DNA of 64,000 bases from Diphasiastrum complanatum (GCA_029204225.1 CM055100.1:11479272-11543271); one strand, 5' to 3'. Shown: positions 10,403-25,018, numbered from the stretch's first letter. Made by a program: numbers and translations. The notes: generated from the letters alone by a model not told the origin.

Positions 10403-11558
10403 TGTGTAAACTCTATAAAGCACTTTATGGCTTGAAGCAATTTGTTCGAGCATGATTTCAAAGGTTCAATACTTTCCTTATTGATCATGACTATACACCA
10501 AGCTCTTTAGATTTGAATGTTTACTTCAAGATAGTGCAACAGTCTTTTATCATTATCACTCTATATGTGGACGGCACATTGCTCTTCGACAACAATATTG
10601 ATCTGATAAAAGAAAACAAGACAATGTTATCTTCTGAATTCGACATGACCAATCTGGGCAAAGCCCATTTCTGCCTTGGTATTCAAATCCACAAAGATAG
10701 AAATCGAAAGTTGATCTACATTACTTAGCAGAGGTGCATCCACAACATGTTAGTTAGATATAATCTGGTTAATTGCAAGTTAGCTCTCTCACCAATGGAA
10801 CCAGGTCTCAAATTGTCAAAGGACTAGTACCCTCGAACAATTGAAGAGAAGGAGCAGATGCGTGAGTATCCTTATTCGATAATAGGATCTCTTATGTATG
10901 CAATGATCTGTACCAGGTCAGACATAGCTTTTGCAGTCAACTCCCTAAGTCAGTTTACGACTAATCCTAGTATAGCACATTGGAAGGCTCCTATCAGAAT
11001 CATGAGATATCTTTGAGCTACTATGGACTTTTGCATTTGTTATGGAGCAGTCGACAATGACAAACTCAATTTACTCAATGGTTACATAGATGCAAGTTGG
11101 GCAGGAGATATAGACACTCGTAAATCTACTTCTGGTTTACATTCTTCCTCAACAATGGTCTCATTTCCTGGAACAGTCGCAAGCAGTCTTCGATAGCTCT
11201 ATCTTCTACAGAATCAGAGTACATCACAGTCTCACAAGCTACAAAGGAAGCAATTTGGTTGAGAAACTTACTTTTAGATATCAGTCTGAATCAATATGCT
11301 CCAACATTAATTATTTTGTGATAATCAAAGTGCCATCGCCTTGTTAGCCAACCCTAGATTTCATTCTAGGATTAAGCACATTGAACTTAAGTATCATTAT
11401 ATCAAAAGCAAAATTCTTGACAAAGAGGTCAGATTGCAGTACTGTTGAACGCAAGATATGACAACATATTTTTTTACCAAAGCATTAAGCTTGGATGCAC
11501 ACAGAAAGTTCTGTGCAGAACTAAGTTTAAAGGACAAGACATTCAGATTAATGAGGAG
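10403..11558 (+). pseudogene. Second copy of the copia RT-RNase H remnant, 5'-truncated
   Basis: It starts at the ALYGLKQ motif of copia reverse transcriptase (about 10425). It continues through the catalytic box, here LYVDG instead of LYVDD (10561), then FDMTNLGKAHFCLGIQ, a degraded connection region, and RNase H to about 11470. Several stops interrupt it. It is closely similar to 8010-9104, so both are one family. The copy retains HKDRNRK where the first has a frameshift. A polypurine-like ATGAGGAG precedes the LTR start at 11559. Confidence 0.85.
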
Positions 11559-11690
11559 TGTTGGATTATTCTCCTACTAATTGACTAATTGACATTTTAA
11601 TCTTCATCCAATTTTTATCCAAACCTACAGATTTCTTCGTGTTTTTACACAGTCTGCATAACTACTCAAAAACGGCTTACAATGTTGGCA
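11559..11690 (+). repeat. Truncated 3' LTR of the second copia copy
   Basis: It begins TGTTGGATTATTCTC and matches 9110-9235 up to CGGCTTACA. After that the sequence changes to unrelated DNA that leads into the CACTA fragment. Confidence 0.7.
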
Positions 11691-11719
11691 TTTTTGGGAA
11701 TTTCATCTTTTGGGATTTT

Positions 11720-12483
11720 TACTCACTTCGGATTTCTCGCAAAATGTCAGATGCCTCAAATGTTAAGAAAATGACGTTGGCAAAGACCTTCGCATGAGGA
11801 ATGCAAAAGTGGATTTCGTTATACGAAGAGGAAAGGCTTGTAGACAAACCGCTCGAGCCACTTTCAAGAGAGGGCATAGAAGACAACCATATCCACCTGA
11901 CCTCGCCATTCTACCCAAGGACATGAAGTTTGATTGGCTGCGTGATGTCCTTAGAGAAGCCTCGGCAAACAACTAGGAAGTAACAGAGAGAGAATGAGAA
12001 TATGCAAGTTGGTGCGATTTACATGTAAGATATGATGATCATCATTCACATGTGAATTAAAACATTTGTACGTGCAATTTTGTATATGTTTGTTGTATCC
12101 CTAACACATTTAGTTCTATTTTGTTCAGTACAAAAAATACAATGCATTGTGGACACATGGATGACACTTTTGTACGGAGCGCATTGACAAATACATGTAC
12201 AATTGTGGAGTCATGGCAAATTTTACCCAAGAGAGTCGAGCAAGCACGATGGATACCAATTTATTCTCTTCTCAGCTTGATTATTGTGGGACAATTAGTG
12301 ACATACTCCAAGTTGGATTTAGGCAATTCAACTTTTTCATTTTGATGTCAAATGGTTCAAAGTTATTTGCAATGGTTCCAATGCAACTATCACGAAAGAT
12401 GAGAGTGGTTATTTTGCCATTGACTCTACCAAGCTTTGGACGTGGATTAAAACGATACATTTGTTTTTTTTCAACAATGTGAG
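11720..12483 (+). pseudogene. CACTA (En/Spm) TNP2-type transposase, C-terminal fragment
   Basis: 11797-12483 is collinear with 32197-32875 of the larger CACTA copy. It has the same QKW...LYEE opening, the RRGHRRQPYPP segment, GVMANFTQESRAST and the region ending at the FPQQCE-equivalent (DUF4216-like part). A TAG near 11974 and other changes break it. It is cut at about 12483, where an antisense copia gag begins. The segment at 6867-6945 shares the CCTCAAATGTTAAG string found at 11754, so part of this repeat also lies left of the first copia. Confidence 0.7.
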
Positions 12484-12835
12484 CTCTTAGAGTCAACACT
12501 CTAGATGTAGACTTGGACTCATAAAGCTTCTTCAAAGCTTCTGAAGCCTTACTTGATGAAGTACACTTACTAACTTCCTCAAGAAGCTCATTGGTAACAT
12601 TCATCTTGATCATGTGTAGAGCCCTTTTGGCCCTCTTATCATACCTTAATTGATCTTGTTGAGTTGCTAGCCTCTCCTCCAAACCTACAACAATATCCAA
12701 ACTATCATTCATCTCAAGAAGTGATTCCATCCTCACTTTCCATAATGAATAGTTGCTTGAGGTAAGCCTATCATTGGCTTCCAACACTTGATGTTGCCAT
12801 GTAGCAATGACCTGATCTTCCAAAAGAGAGAACAT
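12484..12835 (-). pseudogene. Ty1/copia gag N-terminal fragment (UBN2-like)
   Basis: From an ATG at 12835 the frame reads through LTSSNYSLWKVRMESLL and then KRAKRALHMIKM and LKKLYESKS. These are typical of copia gag N-terminal domains, where the SNY..W segment starts the capsid-like region. It is open for about 118 codons and then runs straight on into antisense CACTA sequence to a stop at 12281, making a chimeric 184-codon frame. The rest of the element is absent. Confidence 0.7.
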
Positions 12836-12909
12836 TATAGAGTGCTAATCAAAACTCCCAAATCGTACGATTATATCCTATTGTAGAATGTCACCACATG
12901 CTCCCTCCC
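12836..12909 (-). repeat. Start of a gypsy 3' LTR with polypurine tract
   Basis: On the minus strand GGGAGGGAGCA (12909-12899) is followed by TGTGGTGACATTCTACAATAGG, the usual polypurine tract plus TG-start arrangement. The LTR is cut after about 63 bp by the copia gag fragment. Confidence 0.55.
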
Positions 12910-13739
12910 TACGACATTTGGGACGTTGGAATTAAACATTACTCTAGCTCACCAAAATTCGAATCACCAGAATTCGAGTCATCAGAACACGAATCATTCG
13001 AGTTCGTCTCAATTTTTGAGCACCAGTACACTATGTAAATATGGACTCCCTCTCTAGGAAGCATGGCTGTCTCAGATGCCTAATTGTTCACTCCCTTCAT
13101 GGTTGTCTCTGACACCTACCAAGACATTCCTCCATTCGATCTAAGTCAATGCTGATATTGTAGGTTGGTAAAGATCTTATAAAGTTCAAGATGAGTGAAG
13201 GGACCTCGGTTACTGATCATCTAACTTATTGCAGCTAACTGATTAGACAACCATGCTTCGTTTTAAACGGCTTACATGAAACACAGGGTGAGCTGTAGAC
13301 TTGTTCTAAAGATCTAATTTTTAAGCTAAAGAACCAATTTTCTTTATAATCCGAAATGGTCCACAATATCTGGTAGACAATTTGTAATGCTTTCTCATAT
13401 GCATAGTCTTAGGATCCTTAGGTATTCTAAGATATACCCAATCATCAACTTTAAAATCTTTGGGAGACCTCTTAAGATTGGCATAGTGCTTAGCTCTATC
13501 CTAAGCAATTTGGATACAATCACATGCCACTTGCAACATTTCATGCATATCATGCAGAAAATCTGCAACTTTCTGGATTTTAACAGACTTCGTCTTCACA
13601 TTTACTGGAGATCTAGATTGAAAATCGTACTTCAGCATAAATGGACTATAACCAGTAGCAAAATGTTTCCTATTGTTATAAGCAAACTCAATCAAAAGAA
13701 TGTAATCTTCCCACTGAGATTGCTTATGAGACACATATG
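12910..13739 (-). pseudogene. Ty3/gypsy integrase C-terminal part and 3' end
   Basis: 13739-13501 encodes the end of the integrase core with QWEDYILLIEFAYNN and TGYSPFMLKY. It is followed by a DDWVYLRIPKD segment and a YCGPFRI motif (about 13400-13340), typical of the gypsy integrase C-terminus. Further along the minus strand is an acidic-serine-rich tail. Stops are present. It is the continuation of 17969-19740, from which it is separated by the nested copia. The 3' tail is repeated at 19798-20700. Confidence 0.8.
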
Positions 13740-13744
13740 TTCTT
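13740..13744. repeat. Target-site duplication, left copy
   Basis: TTCTT here pairs with TTCTC at 17964-17968 (4 of 5 bases). Removing the insert and one copy restores an uninterrupted gypsy integrase reading frame. Confidence 0.75.
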
Positions 13745-13996
13745 ACTTAAAATAGCAATGATCGACTTATACAGTCCTTTCGTATTTCGACGGCACCACG
13801 TGTGCTTAGTTCTAGAATTATCGGGCCGTCTTTTTTTTACGAGCCCTTTGAGTGCTTTTAAGCAACTTTATCTTTGTACTTACTTATTAGTTGAATATAC
13901 AGTTTGTTGAGAGCAATTCTGTTGTCTTGTCTTGTTGCACTTGATGTTGTGCTGTGGTGATTGATCCGGTTGGGTGTTTAAACTATTTTCTTAACT
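13745..13996 (+). repeat. 5' LTR of the nested copia element
   Basis: This is a 252-bp LTR matching 17728-17963. It starts ACTTAAAATAG and ends CTTAACT, not TG...CA. A third copy at 24460-24722 shows the start as AGTTAAAATAG, so the termini form an AGTTAA/TTAACT inverted repeat. Confidence 0.88.
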
Positions 13997-14010
13997 TGGT
14001 ATCAGAGCCC
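13997..14010 (+). promoter_or_regulatory. Primer-binding site (initiator-Met tRNA type)
   Basis: TGGTATCAGAGCCC begins at the base directly after the 5' LTR. Confidence 0.9.
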
Positions 14011-15240
14011 TTGGTGGCTACAATCACCGGAAAAGAACAGAGAGCTACGAATTCATGATGGTTTGTTGGCCAGGAAGCACAAAACCGAGTCTGTGGAGAT
14101 TCATGGAATAGCTCAAAACTATAAGAAGATTCAGAGGCAGGGGATTGTCGGCTGAAATGAGAAGCCAAACGGAAGCATAGAACTCCGTAGAAAGGCTGCC
14201 TAGTGTGGATTCAATTTGAAGCCAATTGAAGATCTATTTGAAGCAGATGATTTCTGACTGTAGGGAGACCTGAGTGCAGTAGAAGGCTACAAAAAGTAGC
14301 TCAGAGAAAACTTGAGCATAGCCCAAGAAGTCTTTCTTCTTTCATGGCTGGGGTTTCAGTAGGAAACATTGATGATCTTTCTCCATTTACAAGGTTTTTC
14401 AGAATTGTAAAGGCTTGAAGAGGGGCGATCTAGCAAGAGTAAGCGAGCTGCAGACAGCCACTGACCGTCGTGGAGAGTTGGAGGAGAGCTTGTGAAGTAG
14501 GCCGTGGGTTTTCCAAAACCCTTTATAATCTCCATAGCTAGGAAAAGAGGAGAGGTCGCATGGAGGCTCGCGCACGGTGAATCAGAGAGAGGTCGTAGTG
14601 CATGGAAGTGTTTAGCATGTGGAGGAGTGGGCTTTAATGCCCAGATGTTTTTTTTTGAACCATCAGATGAGCCTCAATTAGATAAATGGCCAAGATAAAG
14701 TTCTCAGGGAGAAACGTGGGCCACAGAATAGAGGATTACCCTTAGATGAGCTTTGAAAGAGTCTGAAGAATTGAAAGACAAAATAGGCCTTCTTTTCATT
14801 AAAAATTTTCAAACTGAAAAAATTGTTGGGTCCCAAGTATTTGAAAGGTGAAGTTTCTTCACACTGAAGAAACAGTTCAAAAACCCAAATTGCCCTTATT
14901 TTCACCTCCTTTAGCCTATTTTGGCCAAACGAAAGGCGATAGCCTCCAAATGAAGGGCACCCTGACTGTACCTGCATGTACAGTATGCCAAAACAGAGTG
15001 ATTGCCGTGGAGAAAGTGTTTGGAGCACGCCAGAAGTGATTTCACCATTCCATTGGGCAGGTAGCTGGGAGTTGCTGACGAGAAGCATTTCAGAAAGCGA
15101 CGCCAATTTGGCTTTCAATTTGGCGAAAGAGCGACGGGTGGCCTGGTAAAATTGCAGGTCATTATTTTTTATTTTTGACATCACGGTTGGCTTCGGCACA
15201 CATGTTATAGCCTATAGGTGGAGTTTCAAGCAGTTTGGAA

Positions 15241-15965
15241 ATGGCAAACATCAATGAGAAAATTTTGGGCGATGCAAGCAAACTTGATGGGGCTTCTAAC
15301 TACAACATCTGGAAATTCAAAATAAAGAGCATTTTGATGGAGAAAGAGTTATGAGAGTTCGTGACAGGTCCGGCCAAATACCACTCCAGGTGACATGAGG
15401 GCCTTTGATAAAAAGGCATAGAGAGCATTGTCCTTAATCAATCTGTCAGTGAAAGACCATGTGATCACTCATATAAGTGATGCCACGACAGCTAGCGAAG
15501 CTTGGGAAGCTCTTAGAATGCAATTTCGAACTTGCAATCTAGCTTGGGCCATGTTCTTGAAGTCGAGATTGAACGCAGTTAGAATGGAAGAAAGCGAATC
15601 GGTGGGATCTTTCTTCACCAGCATAAAGGAGCTGAGAGATCAACTTGTGGCAATTGGAGAACCAATTAGGGACGTTGAATTGGTACATACCACAATGAGT
15701 GGTGTCTCGGAAGGGCTACAGATGTTTGTGAGCAGCATTGCTTCGAGGGAGAGATTGCCTTCTTTTGAAGACTTCAAGCCTTGCTTGCTAAAGGCAAGCA
15801 AAAAGGATGGAAGAGGATTCCCAAGAAATCCAAGGATGATGATGATGAGGGAGAGTAGTCATCGAAGGCGAAAAAGAAGAAGAAAGGCAAATGTTACTAT
15901 TGCCACAAACCGGGTCATTGGGCACGTGAGTGTTACAAGAAGAAAGCGGACATAAATGAGGGAAA
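15241..15965 (+). pseudogene. Copia gag (nucleocapsid)
   Basis: The ATG at 15241 opens with KLDGASNYNIWKFKIKSIL, the copia gag signature. A TGA at 15352 and a further break before 15428 interrupt it; 15428-15800 is open through EAWEALRMQF and SRLNAVRM. A zinc knuckle of CX2CX4HX4C form (CYYCHKPGHWAREC, 15892-15933) is in a different frame from the preceding part but in frame with the protease, so a frameshift lies between 15800 and 15890. Gag at 58086 is a relative. Confidence 0.85.
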
Positions 15966-15966
15966 A

Positions 15967-16500
15967 GTGAAACAACAAGGCAACATTGCCGAAAATGATG
16001 GAGAACATGAAGAGACAAGCGTGTTCTCATCGGCATTGGCATCCCAGGTTGATGATGGTGCCATATGGTTCATAGATTCAGGCGCCACAAGGCATATGAC
16101 TGGAAAACGTGATTGGTTTGAGAAATTCTCACCAATCCATGATGGGGATAAAATCACTCAAGCCAATGGGGAGGAATGCCAAATACAGAGTGTTGGCAAT
16201 TTACCTATGCAGTTTCCTGATGGTAAAATCAAGAATATCCCTAATGTGCTTTATGTTCCTAGACTCAAAAAGAGTTTGCTTTCTATTGGAGTAATGGCAA
16301 ATCAACATCTTAAGGTTGAATTTTTCAAGGATGGATGCCTTACGAGGGATATGAACCACAACCATAAAGTGGTGGTGAAAGGTTATAGTATAGTAACTGT
16401 GGCCTTTATAAATTGGATGCTGCAAAACCAGGAGAATATGGTCTGGCTATCTCAACAGCATCTCAATTTGAGTTGTGGCACAGAAGACTTGGTCACTTGA
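15967..16500 (+). pseudogene. Copia protease region
   Basis: WFIDSGATRHMTG at about 16066 is the retropepsin active-site motif (DSGA). It is followed by a beta-strand region with LPNVLYVPRLKKSLLSIG-like spacing (NIPNVLYVPRLKKSLLS). A frame change near 16410 connects it to the integrase frame. The protein would be part of the gag-pol polyprotein. Confidence 0.85.
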
Positions 16501-17452
16501 ACTATGGGAGCTTAAGATTGATGGCAAAGCTGAATATGGTAATAGGATTACCAGCATTGCAGGATGATCATCACGCAATATGTGAAGGATGCATCATGGG
16601 AAAGCATCACAGGCAGACATTCAAGAAAGGTGGAGCTGCAAGAGCTAAGAAACTGCTGGAACTTATTCACAGCGACCTGTGCGGCCCAATGAAGACCATG
16701 TCGTTGGGGAAAGCATATTATTTTATGACTTTAATAGATGATTACTCAAGGAGGACATGGATTTTTTTCTTGAAGAAGAAATTTGATGCTTTTGCTCGCT
16801 TCAAGGAGTTCAAGACTTTAATAGAGAACCAACTGGATGCACGCATCAAAGTGCTAAGATCTGATAGAGGGGGTGAATACAGATCAGATTTTGAGGACTT
16901 TTGCTAGGAACATGGCATCAAAAGACAATCTACACAATCACACACACCTCATAGTAATGGTGTAGCTGCAAGGAAAAACAGGACTATTATGGAGAGTGGA
17001 CGCTCATGATGAAGCAAATGGGCTTGACTGATTCACTTTGGTTGGAAGCGTGCAGTGCGGCAATGTTCTTGCAAAATAGGAGCCCTACAGTTGCGGTTCC
17101 AAATGTGACCCCCGAAGAAGCATTTACAGGAATAAAGCCAAAAATTGACAAGTTTTGCATCATTGGATGTAGGGCCTATGTACATGTGCCAAAGGAAGAG
17201 CGAAAGAAACTTGATGCCAGAGCAATCAAGTGTATCTTCGTCGGTTATGATGAGAGGACGAAGGCATACATGTGTTTTGATCCTGTAATGAACAAAATTC
17301 ACATAAGCAAAGATGTGATCTTTGATGAAACGCATAGGTATGAAGATGAAGACCATGCAAGTGGTGAAAGCATCAAAAGACTTCCCACAATTTTGAAAGA
17401 AGAAAATGAAGAAGACGCTCCACATGATGATGCACGTGAAGATGAGAGTTGA
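16413..17452 (+). pseudogene. Copia integrase
   Basis: The pre-integrase domain has [11 protein letters not shown] and CEGCIMGK, a zinc-binding HHCC arrangement. The core has the first Asp in HSDLCGPM and the second in RSDRGGE. The third catalytic residue, Glu in the usual NG.AERKN motif, is Ala (GVAARKN, about 16966). A TAG at 16905 and a frameshift before 17006 break it. The C-terminal part (17006-17452) keeps SLWLEACSAAMFLQNRSP and the IGCRAYVHVPKEER and FVGYDERTKAY motifs. It ends in an acidic tail, after which the RT is deleted. Confidence 0.88.
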
Positions 17453-17539
17453 GAGGGCGAGTATGAGAGGACACCACCTATTCAAGAGCCTAGGGGAAGG
17501 TACTTGCCAATAGGAGCAACAAAGGAGAAACCCCTACAC

Positions 17540-17640
17540 TGTTTTACGTTGTTACAAGTTGCTGATATATTTACAAAAGCTTTAAGTCAAAAAAAGTTTG
17601 AGACTTTTAGAGCCAAACTTAGATCTGGTTATGTAAAAAG
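17540..17640 (+). pseudogene. Residual copia RNase H C-terminus
   Basis: LLQVADIFTKALSQKKFETF is the conserved end of copia RNase H. It directly follows the deletion junction near 17520 and precedes the polypurine tract and 3' LTR. Confidence 0.85.
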
Positions 17641-17727
17641 ATTTTACTTGTAATACTATCATGGAGGTATGTTCCATGAATAGAGTAAACTCTAAAATAA
17701 AGAGAGACGTTGATCATTGAGGGAGAG

Positions 17728-17963
17728 ACTTAAAATAGCAATGATCGACTTATACAATGCTTTCTTATTTTGACGGCACCATGTGTGCTTAGTTCTAGAA
17801 TTATTGGACCGTCTTTCTTTTACGAGCCATTTGAGTGCCTTTAAGCAACTTTATCAGTTGAATATACAGTTTGTTGAGAGCAATTATGTTGTCTTGTCTT
17901 GTTGCACTTGATGTTGTGTTGTGGTTATTGATCCGGTCGGGTATTTAAACTATTTTCTTAACT
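17728..17963 (+). repeat. 3' LTR of the nested copia element
   Basis: A 236-bp copy, similar to 13745-13996 with scattered substitutions and one small deletion around 17847. It is preceded by GAGGGAGAG and followed by the right target duplication TTCTC. Confidence 0.88.
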
Positions 17964-17968
17964 TTCTC
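17964..17968. repeat. Target-site duplication, right copy
   Basis: TTCTC, matching TTCTT at 13740-13744 except for one base. Confidence 0.75.
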
Positions 17969-19740
17969 AACTTATCCTCCATAGTCTGATTACTTCTCTC
18001 AGTATGGCCATTTGATTCAAGATTATCAAAAGAACTAAAACTAAGCGAGGTTTCTAGCTTATGGAATACAACTGACCAAAAGTGACATGTAAATGTAGGA
18101 TCTCTATGACTAACTATATCACTTGGCAGTCCATAAGGCCTAAATAATCTTTCCACAAAGATCTGGGCTAAAGACAAAGCCTTAGCAATTGACTTAACTG
18201 GTATAAAAGTAGCTAACTTTGTGAACTTGTCCACCACAACCCAAATAGAATCATGTTGGCGATCGGGTCTTTGGAAGTCCATCCACAAAGTCCATAGATA
18301 TACTTTCCCATCGTTTCAGAGGGATATCTAGGGGATGTAACAGTCGTCTAGTCTTTAAGCATTCAGCTTTGGCTAATTGACAAGGTCTACATTTAATTAC
18401 ATAAGACTCGACAAATGGCTTCAATTTTGGCCAATAAAACTCTCTTCTGACCAAGTCCAAAGTCATGTGTATATCCGGATGAATGTCATGACACTCATAA
18501 AGAATCCTCTTCTTTAACTCATCATCTACTGGTACACAAATTTTTTCATTCTGAAATAGCAACCCACCTCAGATAGAGAACTGTTCTGCTATCTTCTTAT
18601 CTTTCTTAGAAACTTGAGATCTCTGTGAGTAAATCTCTATTCCATTCTCATTTTTTCATGTCTCCACCATCTTCCAGAATTGGACCAAAATGAGAATCCG
18701 ATTCACACTTTCCTCTCAGTGAAAGATATAGATCAGTGAAAACTGGGTGAATGAAAGTTCATTTAGTTCACCAATCCGACTTAGCACATCCGCAACTTGG
18801 TTAGAGCTGCCCTTGACATATCGGATCTCATGATCAAATTCCTGCATAAGCTCAGCCCAGCGAGCTTTACAACCCCTCAGATTGTTCTGATTACAAAAGT
18901 ACTTTAGAGGTTGGTGATCTATACACTATAAACTGACTACCATAAAGATTATGCCTTTAAGTTTTAAGTGCATGTATCACAACAAATAACTACTTCTCCT
19001 GAGTTGTGTAACACAACTGAGGCCCTGTAAATTTCTTGCTTTCAAACACTACCGACCTATCATCTTGTAGAAGAGCTGCCCCTATCACCGAATCACGTGC
19101 GTCAATTTGCATGACATAATGTAGATCAGGATTTGCAATCTATAAAACAGGAGCTGAAGCAACCATTTGCTTGAGTTTCTCAAAGTCTTGGATTAATTTA
19201 TCATTCCACTCAATAGGATCACTAGGTTGACCTCTCTTTTTCTTTTTGTTAACTCTGCCTTTAGTCAAATTATTTAAAGGTGCAGCCACTTTTGCATAAT
19301 CCTCAATTGACTTATGAATGAAAACTGTAAAACCGAGAAAAGATTTAACTTCTCTAACCGTCTTCGATATCGACCACTCAAGCACTGTCTTGATCTTACT
19401 CTCGTCAATCTTCAACCTACTGCTGGTGATCTTATGATCGAGGTACAATAACTCATGCTTAAAAAACTCACATTCAAATTCTATAGCATAAAGTTTCTCT
19501 CATCTAAGAATATCTAAGACAGTCTTAAGATGACTCAAATGCTCCTTAAGTGTCCTACTGTAGATGAGCATGTCATCTAAGAATACAACCACATACTTCC
19601 CTAGATATGGATGAAAAAGATCATTCATCATCTGTTGGAACGTAGCTAGTGCATTCGTAAACCCAAAAGGAAGCACGAGAAATTCATAATGACTGAATCT
19701 CGTCTGAAAACAAATCTTTTGCAAGCTTGTTTAATTTTTC
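17969..19740 (-). pseudogene. Ty3/gypsy RT-RNase H-integrase, split by the nested copia
   Basis: Reading along the minus strand, reverse transcriptase starts truncated at about 19740. It shows LPFGFTNALATFQQMMND and the FLDDMLIYS catalytic box. 19448-19140 covers the RT thumb with KVKSFLGF-like VKSFLGF. An RNase H region with several stops follows (19130-18600). The integrase zinc-binding domain (HDIHPDIHMTLDLVRREFYW...CRPCQLAK) and core (MDFVDGLP, VVDKFTKLATFIP, HRDPTFTCHFW, SNGHTERSNQTMED) follow to 17969. The catalytic D,D,E residues are visible. Gag and protease are missing, and stops and frame changes make it inactive. Confidence 0.88.
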
Positions 19741-19768
19741 AGGATCCTAGGAGTTAAGCTTAAAGAGA

Positions 19769-19792
19769 GGGGGGGGGGGGGGGGGGGGGGGG
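19769..19792. repeat. Homopolymer of 24 G
   Basis: An uninterrupted G run lies directly at the junction between the truncated gypsy RT and a second gypsy 3' tail. Confidence 0.95.
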
Positions 19793-19797
19793 TTTGT

Positions 19798-20700
19798 CCA
19801 AATTTAGCATCACTCCAGCTCACCATCACCAAAATTTGAGTCATCAGAAAATGAATCACTCAAGTTCGTCTCAATTAATGAGCACCAGTAAATACTCTCT
19901 CTCTCTCTCTATGACATCACTGCAGCCTTACTCTCTGAGGTTGATGTCTATAAAATCAAACGACTGGAGCAGAAGCATGATTGACAACAAAGTCTTCAAG
20001 TTCAAGGTCTACAAATTTTTCATCTTCCTCTTCGACCTAGTTCAAATTCAAGACCTTCGAGTTCAAGTTCCACGTAGACCACACTGCCTCGTTCGACGCA
20101 GACCATGTCACACTTCACTTTAGCACTTTTAGTAACTACACTATTTCACGCTCATTGTCATTGGAACTATTCCATGTATATATACATAACGACAACTTAC
20201 GTGAAATAATTTGTGATGATACACATGCAAGTGGATAAGAGTGAATTAGAATTCTTGCGTAAACTCCATTGTGTCTACATTATTTGATTCTTCAGAATCA
20301 GAGATATCCGAGAGAGTGAAAGTCATTCAAGAAATAGAGATAGTTATTTAATCCGTAGCTAGCTAAGTAAGATCACTGCACATAATGCGTCATTACTGTG
20401 AAGTTCCATTCTTGGGGACATGATTGTGATTTGATCGTTGTATTCACAACTGCTTAATTCAGATTCTCTATTTTCGTATATGTATTGCACTACAAATGCT
20501 TTTTGATAATTTTCTTTCTCAATTGACACTCACTCAATTCAGAATGTCTAATTTCGAAGGAAGCATGGCTGTCTCAGAGGCCTAATTGTTCAATCCCTTC
20601 ATGGTTGTCTCTGACATCTACCAAGACATTCCTCCATTTAGTCTAAGTCAATGTTGATATTGTACTAGTTTGGTAAAGATCCTGTAAAGTTCTCTATGTT
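19798..20700 (-). pseudogene. Second copy of the gypsy 3' tail
   Basis: 19798-19900 and 20560-20696 match 12935-13185 in the same order, including the acidic-serine tail and the GGAAGCATGGCTGTCTC string. About 660 bp between them are absent from the copy at 13.0 kb. It is therefore the end of another gypsy copy lying head to tail with the one at 12.9-19.7 kb. Confidence 0.6.
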
Positions 20701-20872
20701 GGAACTGTGTTTCTTATTTTGCACCTAATTCATTCAAGAGCACCCGAACATGGGCTTTCTTGTGGAACTTATCGTCCAACAAGAAACATTTGAACCACGC
20801 CTTTAATGGAAGAAAATCAAGAGCTACATACCTTCCTAGAATTGGGAGTGTTGGTTACCTTTAGCTCTTCAT

Positions 20873-24459
<3,587 letters not shown>

Positions 24460-24722
24460 AGTTGAGAATACGATTTAAAACTTGACCGAATCAATCACCA
24501 TAGCACATCGTCAAGTGCATCAAGACAAGACAAGATGAAATAGCTTTCCATAAACTGTATATTCACAATCGTCCTCAAGTACAAGGAGAAATTGCTTAAG
24601 AACTCAAGAAGGGCTTGTAAAAGAAATGGCCTGATAAATCTAGAGCTAAGCACACATAATACCGTCAAACTTAGAAAGTAACCGTGAAACAAACTTAAGT
24701 ATTGATGATTGCTATTTTAACT
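24460..24722 (-). repeat. LTR of the AGTT...AACT copia family (minus strand)
   Basis: On the minus strand it starts AGTTAAAATAGCAATCATC right after the polypurine tract TTGAGGGAGAG and ends CGTATTCTCAACT. It aligns along its length with 13745-13996 (TTGAATATACAGTT and TGCACTTGA...GTGCT are shared). This copy shows the intact inverted ends. Confidence 0.85.
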
Positions 24723-25017
24723 CTCTCCCTCAATAATCAATATCACTGAATTGTAAGTCCACGCTATTCATGGAATATACCTCCATGATAGTATCAATAA
24801 GTAAAAACTTTTTATATAACTTCATCTTAGCCAAGTTTAGCTCTAAAAGTTTCAAACTTCTCCTTACTTAGAGCTTTCGTAAATACATCAGCAAGTTGTA
24901 ACATTATAGAACAGTGATATTTCACTTCAATATGCTTTGTTCTCGCATGAAAGACATGATTCTTAGCCAGTTGTATTCCACTTTGGCTATCACAAAAACT
25001 AACAGTAGGATGTACCT
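24723..25017 (-). pseudogene. Copia RNase H C-terminal fragment (same family as 13.7-18.0 kb)
   Basis: The minus strand is open from the right edge through FCDSQSGIQLAKNHVFHART and LQLADVFTKALSKEKFETF to a stop near 24832. This is the end of copia RNase H. The upstream part is cut off at 25018 by the LTR start of another copia. Confidence 0.85.
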
Positions 25018-25018
25018 A

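Larger units (their letters stand above)
13745..17963 (+). mobile_element. Nested Ty1/copia element, RT-deleted
   Basis: The layout is LTR (13745-13996), primer site, a 1.2-kb untranslated leader, gag, protease, integrase, a large deletion removing reverse transcriptase and most of RNase H, a residual VADIFTKAL motif, a polypurine tract GAGGGAGAG (17719-17727) and LTR (17728-17963). It is inserted in a minus-strand gypsy integrase with a 5-bp target duplication. A related 3' end lies at 24460-25017 on the minus strand. Confidence 0.88.

Noticed and set aside
20488-20505. CACTACAAATGC as the left end of the CACTA element that ends at 33983
   Set aside because: Agreement stops after CACTACAA, and the intervening 13 kb contains complete unrelated elements.
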